Assembly: GCA_002338655.1 (NCBI GenBank)
Contig: DDIU01000029.1
Location: forward strand, 7,321 to 50,191
DNA length: 42,871 nt
Reading direction: 5' to 3'
DNA from: Flammeovirgaceae bacterium UBA1842
GTDB taxonomy: Bacteria; Bacteroidota; Bacteroidia; Cytophagales; Cyclobacteriaceae
Made by a program: the position numbers and the translations under genes
Part shown: positions 32,295 to 41,200 of the stretch, piece by piece
Position numbering within the stretch: position 1 is the first letter of the stretch
Layout of the letters: every line of letters begins with the position of its first letter
Notes under the pieces: generated by a model
Databases searched by the model: none
The model's input: only the letters and a program-made list of their open reading frames with translations
Told to the model about the DNA's origin: nothing

Positions 32295-35200
32295 TTATCT
32301 ATCAGAATGGCTGATGATCAATCGTTTCCTAATTACTTCGTCTTCATTGGTAACTTGTACATGATACATACCTGATGCGAAGTCTTTCGTATCTAAAATG
32401 ATGTCTGTTTCACTAATTGCATGCTCATAGACCACCTTACCAAAATTGTCATAAATCCTCAAGGTTGAATTTTGACCTAGTTTTGGACTGATTAAAATAT
32501 GCACTTGGTCACTAGCTGGGTTAGGATAGAGGCTAAATAGGTTATTATTAGCTTCTTCTACAGCTGTTACAATTTCCGGTGTAGGAGCATCTAACCATAA
32601 TTCAGATTGGTAAACCTCTTTGGTGTCTTCATCCTGAATAATGACCACTACAGCCAAATCACTAAGATCTACCACGTTATTTGGTATCCATGAGAAATTA
32701 ACGGCAGCCATGGGCTGACCATTGGAAGCATTAGCTGTATTAAGTACTTTACCTGCTGCATTGGGTAGTAGCTTTCTTAAAACAAATTCGGCACTTTCCT
32801 CCCCACTGGGTACAGAACTTAAATCAACGTCTTTTTCCAATACCGCTGCCAACATAATAGTGTTCTTACCTATCACACTGTTATTTTGAGGGGTTGGTAT
32901 GGCTTCAATATTGATAGCTCCACCACTGGTGGTTACATTCAAGTCTATTTTATATTGTGCTAGAATCAATGAACGCAAATTGAAACTGGTTTCACCCCAT
33001 TGTGAAAATGGCCTACCATCTGGATCAGTAATCATACCATCAATAATGGCCTTGGGTGTACTGGTTACGTCATAAAACAATGCCCTTGCACTTGGATCTA
33101 CCTTGTTGGCTATATTGATAGGGTCATTGCCGGGGAAATCAGTATGGTAATTGATTTTGACCAAAATAGTACCTTCCGCATCATTAATGCTAAAATTTTT
33201 CAGGTAATCACTTTCATATTTAGTAATTGAAATAGTAGGAGTTACATTGGGTTTAATTGTGGCATCTGAAGTATTGGTAAAGTTCTCCAGTAAAACGGTG
33301 CGGGTTCTTTCGCCTATAAAGAAGTTGTCAAATGCGAAGCCTTGACCTTCAGGGGTTGATCTGTCAGATAAGATCGTAAATCTAAAAATCACATTGCCTC
33401 TATCAGTTATTGGTATACCGTCAAGTACATTTTTTGGTTGACCATTGAAATTCGATCCGGCCCATGAATTTCTAGATAATGTTTGTTGTGGATAATCCAA
33501 TGTACTTCCATTGTACCAGTCATCCCCACTTTGAAATCCACCTACAATATTCCATACTTTTTGCGAATCAGTAATATTTAAATTATCAACAGAATATTCA
33601 AGTATAACGCCATCACCATCACCTAATTCCCAATAGGCATCAAATTGAACAAGAGGTCTTGAAACATCTATTAAATTTAATGATGCACTATAAAGATTTG
33701 ATTTTTCCTCGGAAAGATAAGCTTGTTTAGGGTTCGTAACCCATACATTATTGTTGTTGGGTAGATTAAAACCAGGGTCGTTAGATAGTGTCCAAGAGTT
33801 GCCAATGTTGGTTAAAGTAGTCCAACCTTCAGTACCTTCATCAAATCCTTTGGATATTCTAGGTGAGGTAAACACGTTAATGGTATCCAGTACAGCAATT
33901 TGTTTGCCAAATACTGCTTTGCAATTATAGGTTGATATAACTGTAAGTTTAACAGAATCTATCAGAGGTCCATTTCCATTATCTAGATAAGTATGCATAC
34001 TGGTGTTGCTAACTGATGCATTAATGGTATCATTTTGTGTATCACCATAACTCCAAATGTACTTTGAAATCTTATCATCTGGTAAAGTACCAGGTTTAGG
34101 TGTCACACTTGTGAAGGTAAAATCATCTCCAAAATCCGTTCCAGTGAAGTTAAAGTTGACATTTGGAATACCACCTACAGCGATACTTTCTGTCAAAGTA
34201 TTGGTACAACCTAGTTCAGATGTTATTTTAAGATTAACATCAAAAAATCCCGTGGATGTAAAGGTGTGATTTGGACTTTCTAGGTTACTTGATGATTCTG
34301 TTCCACTGGCTAAATCATCAAAATTCCAAGCATATGTAAGTGGGTCATTTAATGGGAAAACAGAGTTATTAGTAAACACAGTAGGTTCACCGAAACAAGT
34401 ATTTTCGTATGTAAAATCAGCTGTTGGTTTTTGATTAACTGTAAAAGTTGAGCTTGCTATATTAGAACAACCGTTGTCATTATCAGTTAATGTCCAATTA
34501 ACAATATATGAACCATAACCAGCTCCCGGTAAGTCTGCTATATCTTGAGGGGAAATACTTGCTATACTATTGGCGACACTAAAATCAATTAAATCATTAA
34601 TTCCGGTGACGGTAGACCCAAACTGAAAATCGTTTGTTACATTGGGGTGAAAACTTTCATCATACTCACCTTCTAGGTTGATTGAAGTACCATCTTCACA
34701 GAAATCATTTGAATTAATAGGCCCTGAATTGGTTAAACCAAATGTAATTTGCGGTGGAGCAGATATTTTTACAGGTAAACTAAATTGCAATGTAACTGTT
34801 CCATCTGTTTTACTTACGTAGTCGGCAATTAAGGTTAGAGTAACAGTTCCTTCGTTCCCATTAAGTGTAGATGCAGCCAAATCAATATCTATAGTATAAT
34901 TATTCCCAACCTGAGTCACCGCAGATGGATTGGCAGTAGTTTCGGCAACATTTGGATAAAGATTTGTCAATCTGTATCCTGCTTTATCATTTTCTCCAAT
35001 TGAAACTATTTCGCCTCCACCTTCACAGTATTTTAAAAGTAATTTGGGTACCGCAGAAGTATTATCAAATACAGAAATTGTTTCTGTTCCTGCAGATTGA
35101 CAACCCTGAAGTGTAGTATGAGTTAGGGTTACATCATGATCACCCAACCCAGCTGCACCAACAAAGAATTTTTCACCAACTACTGCATCTCCAGTGAATG

Positions 35201-38200
35201 TGTTCAATCCCTCAACAAGAAGAGCAGCTTCTGCAACTAAATCCAATTTGGTAGTATCACTAAATGCCACTGTAGAAATGGCAAGACCATCAAGTTGAAA
35301 TGTAAAATTTGCGTTGGGTACAGCTGAAACAGAAAGTTGAGCATGAGACTGAGCATCGGATTCGGAATTGCCATCTTGTTCCGCAGTACCTCCAATTCGT
35401 GTGATTGAGCCATTAGCAGTAGAATTAATTGCCTTTATTTCTAAATTATTAATAATAATAATTGCATGGTCGTTGGTTGTATTTATTATATCATATTTGA
35501 CGCGAAATATCGTTGAATTGACAAATTCTATTTGTGCATTGCTAATATCTGATCCTGATGTTTGTACATTGGTTAACCCTGATGCCGTATTTATTTCAAA
35601 ACCTGTTGGAAGGGCAAATAATATAGACTGATTATTTCCATTATCGAAATCATCAATTCCTCCCTCTCTTATTGTTATTGGCTTAATTAGCCTTTGATAA
35701 TCACCTTGGCAAATACTAATAGCTGGATTGTTTACTACCGTTGTAGTTGATCCTGAGTTAGAGTTTGTTGTGACATCAAATTGTTCAAATGAAGTTGTTT
35801 TATTTACCGGATTCGCATTATCTTGTGCTACTGCATAGATGGTATAATCAGTATTAGGTGATAAACCAGTTACTACTACATAATGGTATTCATTAGGCAA
35901 AGAAATTTGTATAACACCTGAATCAGCTATAGTTCCACCATAGCCTGCTCCATCATTAAATACTTCAGAAGAGCTTCCTGGTATGGGTTCAGTGTCTTCC
36001 ACCACTATATAATGAATTTCACCTTCCTCATCTATTCTAGCACCTAGTTCAAAACCAGTATCAAATTTGTTTATCACAACCAAAGGACTGGGGCTGACAA
36101 AGACTGGGGGTGTAGCATCGGATGATTTGAAATTCCAGCTAGTAGAATTATTGATTCCGGCAAAGAAATTGCCTGACTTATCGGCAAATACGCTACTGCC
36201 AATTTGGACATAGTAATTAGTGTTTTCTTCCAAATCCGTTGGTGGGTCAAACGTAAAAGTTAAATCATCCGGACTTATTGTTGGCGAACCTAAAACTAAA
36301 CTAAATCCAGGAGCCGAAGTTTTACGAAGTGTAATAGTTTCGAGTCCGCTAAAACTCATTGGTTCATTAAATGTAATGTCAAAATCAGTTGCTATGTTTA
36401 CATTATTATTTGGAGTTAATGGTTCACCATCTAATGGGTTTAGTGCACTTATAACGGGGTTTTCTTCATCATTGAATGTGTATTGCAACCCTGTTAACTC
36501 AGCCACCCCACCACTAAGACTTGAACTTCCATTAGAAAGGGTTATATCTGATTTAGTGGTAAAAGCTTCGATATAATCTGGTAGTGCAATTTCAATTGCA
36601 GCAGTTAATTTAACATTGGCAACCAAAAATAAATTTTGATTTGCTATATCGTTGTCAAAAACCTCGTTAAATCCGGATATAGTAATTGAATTGGCACTTT
36701 CTATAATAGATAGGCCAGTCACCAATACATCATCTGATAAAGGAGCAGAGATATCGACATAGCTATCATTTGATCTGAACACCCTAAAATTATCAAACAC
36801 ATTTCGTACATCAAATGACGTTAAATCTTGATGCCTGAAATTTATCGTGATTTGATTAAGTTTCGGCTGCCCTGTTATAAAATAATCAGCATTAAATTGA
36901 AGTCCATAAATAGGAACATCTGAAGAACCCGTATTAAGGGGGCTTGCATTTGTTCTGATATTATTAGTCACGTTATCATTTAATGGCGACACAACTGTAT
37001 TAATTACATCAACATGAGTGGTTACTGTAGTAGATATTCCACGAGCCGCAATATCGGTAACGGTTAATGTGCCATTACCTGTTGATTTATATCTAATAAA
37101 ATCCCCAGATAAAACCCCATCTACAAAAGATACTGTACCAAGAGCATCTATATCGATATTTATTGGAGCAGTAATAACTGTTGATCCAGAAGACAAATAG
37201 GTTGGTACATCGACAACCGGTGAAAATGACTCATCAACCTCGATGTCAATTGATCCAAAATCATCTGTAGCATAAATTACTGGAGTGGCGGTGAATACAG
37301 CATCTAAACCTTCAATAGTGTTTGGTTGTGTATTTACTCTAAATTCAGTAGCTACAACATCCACTATATTTTTATCTGAAGGGGTAACTGAAGGAACCCA
37401 AATTGGAGTGAATTGTGAACCACCGGCCACAGTAGCATTATCCAAAGTAATCTGAATTAATTCAGTGTCATCAAGAGGGGAATCCTTTAAGGTTGCTTTA
37501 ATGAAGAAATATTGAAAACCTGTGCCAGCGTTTGCAATGTCAGTTGCTGTTATTTCCAATCCATTTGCATTGCCTATGTTATCAAAAGTGATGGTTGCAG
37601 CAGCAGATTTTTCTTCGATTAAAGCGTTTGTAGCATCGTAAATCCCTACCTTCTCAAGGTTTTCGAAATTTAATATGCTGATGTCAAGTGTTTTCAGAAC
37701 AGTATTTCCTGCATCCGCATCAGTTAAGTCAACACCACCATCACGAATAATGAACCTAGCTAATGTTGCAGGTGTTCCATCACTTTCCCTATTGCTAGTT
37801 GTTGTTATTCTATCATTGGCGATAAAAGAGGGATCAAGTATAATGTCAGATTCATTTGAAGCAAAGACATCGAATGTACTACTTATCCCATCCGTTAAAG
37901 TTGGAGCAGATACAACGAGCTCTCCGGACATCCCATCTGTTTCAATTTGAAAATTAGATGCTTTAATGGAAAAATTATAAACACCTAAATCGAAATTTCC
38001 AGAAGGAACAAAATTAAATGTAAGCGGGTTAATAGGAGAAAAATTCTGTGTTGTTACAGTCCCTATTGACGAAGTATAGTCAATGTCGGTGTTTCCATTT
38101 ATATCCTGCGCCTCCACAACAAAAAATCCACTTACATCAGTAAAGGCACTAAGTGCTGAACCAGGAGTAGTGGTGAAGTTGAGCCTGTCAGCATCTACCT

Positions 38201-41200
38201 CAATTTTATTGTCATCCGTTCCTAGTGTGGTGATTGCACCCCCTGCATCTGGTGCTGCAAATCTAGAAAAGAGGGGGTTGGCCTCAGCGGCAGTTATTTT
38301 AACAGTAAATTGTTCGTTATCCACAACAGTTTGGTTAAAATTTACCCTCACATTAAACGATTTTGTACCATTATCAGAGGCTACAATGGGGGTCAGTTCA
38401 GCTCCCGCAAAGGTTACGTTGCCAGATGGGTCTAATGTTTTGATCGCACTTACAAGTGATCCACCATCATAAATCCCCACCTCCCTTATTGAATTGAAGT
38501 TAGCGAAATTCAAGGTTAGTGAGGTGAGTTTAGTTGCTGCGTTATCACTATCATTGCCATTGCCATCACCACCATCAGTTATTATGAATCGGGCTATTTC
38601 TAAATAGGCACTCTCCGTATCATAATCTAAATAATCAAAATCAACATTTGTTGGATATGTGAAGCCTCCATCTTCTATAATATCGGAAAGTTGTGAAACT
38701 ACAACTGTTACAGGATCCGAAACAACCGTGAATGAAGCTGTAGAAAGTGTCAATTGTGCATCACCATTGATTAAACTAGGTTCGTCATAGCTGAAAGTAC
38801 TTGCAAAAGTTAGTTCACCAGCAACAAATTGATCCGCAGATGTTGGCTCATCTGTCATAGGAATTTGGGATGGGGTTCGGGCATTTGACACATTAACTAT
38901 TGATTCACCAAAGTTTTTATCTCGGTTTCCATTAACATCTTGTGCTTGTACAACTGGTTGAGGTGTAACCTGTACCTGAGCATTTACTGTTGCCGGAGGT
39001 TGCTGTGTAAACACAAGTTGTGACGCATCTACACTTACAGAATTATTCGCTGGACCGGAATCTGTACTTGAGGCGGACAAAGTACTACTTCCTGTTAAGT
39101 TTGTTACAACTCCACCATTGAGAAGTTCAAAAACAAATTTTTGGCCATCTATCTGATATGAAAATGGAGCATTAATATTTGATTTTAACCTAATATATAA
39201 TTGGAATGTACCTGAAAGATCATCGCCTACATAACCTGGAAATTTGATATTGTTATTGGTTATGGAAGCAAAAGTAATGTCTGTAGTGTTGATTGTACCT
39301 GAAATAGAAGCAATACCATAAATCCCCAAGTCTCTTCTTAATACCGCCTCTTGGATTACTTCTGACCAATCTGTAATTTCATTCCCAGTACCCGGTGTAA
39401 TCACTATTTGGTTTATTCTTGTAGCAACGGCATCGTTGACCAAAGAAGGTGATACATCATCATTTATAGTAAAATCAAATACCTGCAATAATGAACCAGT
39501 TTGCAAAGAGGAGATTGTAGATGGTTCAGAACCCCCGCCAGCAGTGATTGTCGTACCGTCAGAATAACTCACAGTCACGGGATCTGAAGCAGGAGAGGGG
39601 TTCAAAGTACCCGAAGTAACTGTTAAGGTACCATCACCAGCATCTTGATAGTTGAACCCTGTAGTAACAGTATTATCAAAGGTGTAAAATCCGGAGGCAA
39701 AACTCTGACCCACTGGACTGTTATTCATACCTATACCGCCTGCGTTATTTATTGTAGCAATGGTACCCGAATAATTAACATCTCTGTTTCCATTGACATC
39801 TACTGCCTCTATTACAGGTTGAGAGGTAAAAGGAGCTTGTACTCCAGCGGTAGCTGGTGGTTGGATTTCCCAATTTAGATCTGTTGCCACTACAGTCACA
39901 ACATTTCTGGCCGGACCCGAACTTAACGACTGAGCAGGGATTAAACCACTGCTTCCTACGGCAAAACCAAAACTAGAGTTACTTACGTTGAAGGCGAAAT
40001 TTTTACCATCAATCTCGTTTCTTAATGTAGCATCAGTGATGGGAGATTTAAGCCAAATTTTAAGATTGAATAGTTTGAAAGCGTCATCCGCTAAATATCC
40101 AAGTTGCCCTACACCAGTTGGGATATTATTAAAAGTTATTTGTGTATTGTCAATAATTATATTACCACCATTAACATCCGAATTCCAAACATTTACTCCA
40201 TTATCGTTTAACTCAACACCTTCGATTGCATCAGCCCAATCAATACTGTTGCCAGTTCCAAGATTAAAAGTAAGGCTATTAATAAGTGTAGGTGCATTGT
40301 CATTGTCAGCACCAAATCCACCATCATCATCATAAACATAAAAGCTAAAGTTGTTAATTGACGAGCCTAATGAATTTATCAATGAAGACATAGAAGCTGC
40401 ATCGGTATTTGAGTATAGTCGCGTGTCATTACCTGTGCTGGTCGTACCACTTCCAGTCAGGATTGTGGCATCTGTCTTGTAATCTATTTGGTTTCCACTA
40501 TTGGTATAGGGATATATTTTAAAATCATATTGTACACCAGAGTTTAAACCAGAAATGCTAGTGGAGGGAGTTGGAGAGGCCGCGAGATTTAATACTCCAT
40601 TGATACCATTAAAGGTATTTCCTTGAGCTATTAAATCGGTTGGATCCGCAGGAAATGAGCCTGCTGTGGTTTTATATAAAATCAAATAACCATCAGCTAG
40701 TTGAGTACCAGCCCCAGCTGTCCATGATAAATCTAAAGAAAAATTATTAGCCCCTTCAGCCACAATTAGGTTTGTAGATTGTTGAGATGGTTCAGGGTTT
40801 ATAATATAAAATGATTGATCACCTGTGGCATAAGTGGTACCGACATTTCCTACAAGGTCGGTAACTGCCCCTGCGCCTAAAGCATTGAATTCTATTGTTA
40901 GATCACCTAGTTTATTAATACTACTTACTGTTACGGTATATGTATCACCGGTGCCAGTTACGTTTGATACTGTTTCAGTACCTCCAGAAGCGGCACCTTT
41001 AGTTGTAAAATCAGCAGTGGTTACTGTTGCTGGATTTACATCCTCACTAAATACAACAGTATATGTTACTGAAGAAGCCGTTGTTCCAAAATTAGCGTTC
41101 AGCGGAGTTGCAGTACCTCTGTTGATTGAACTAACTGTTGGGGCAACACCATCCGCAGTAAATGACCATTCAGTGGCTCCATCAATAGGAACATTATGGT

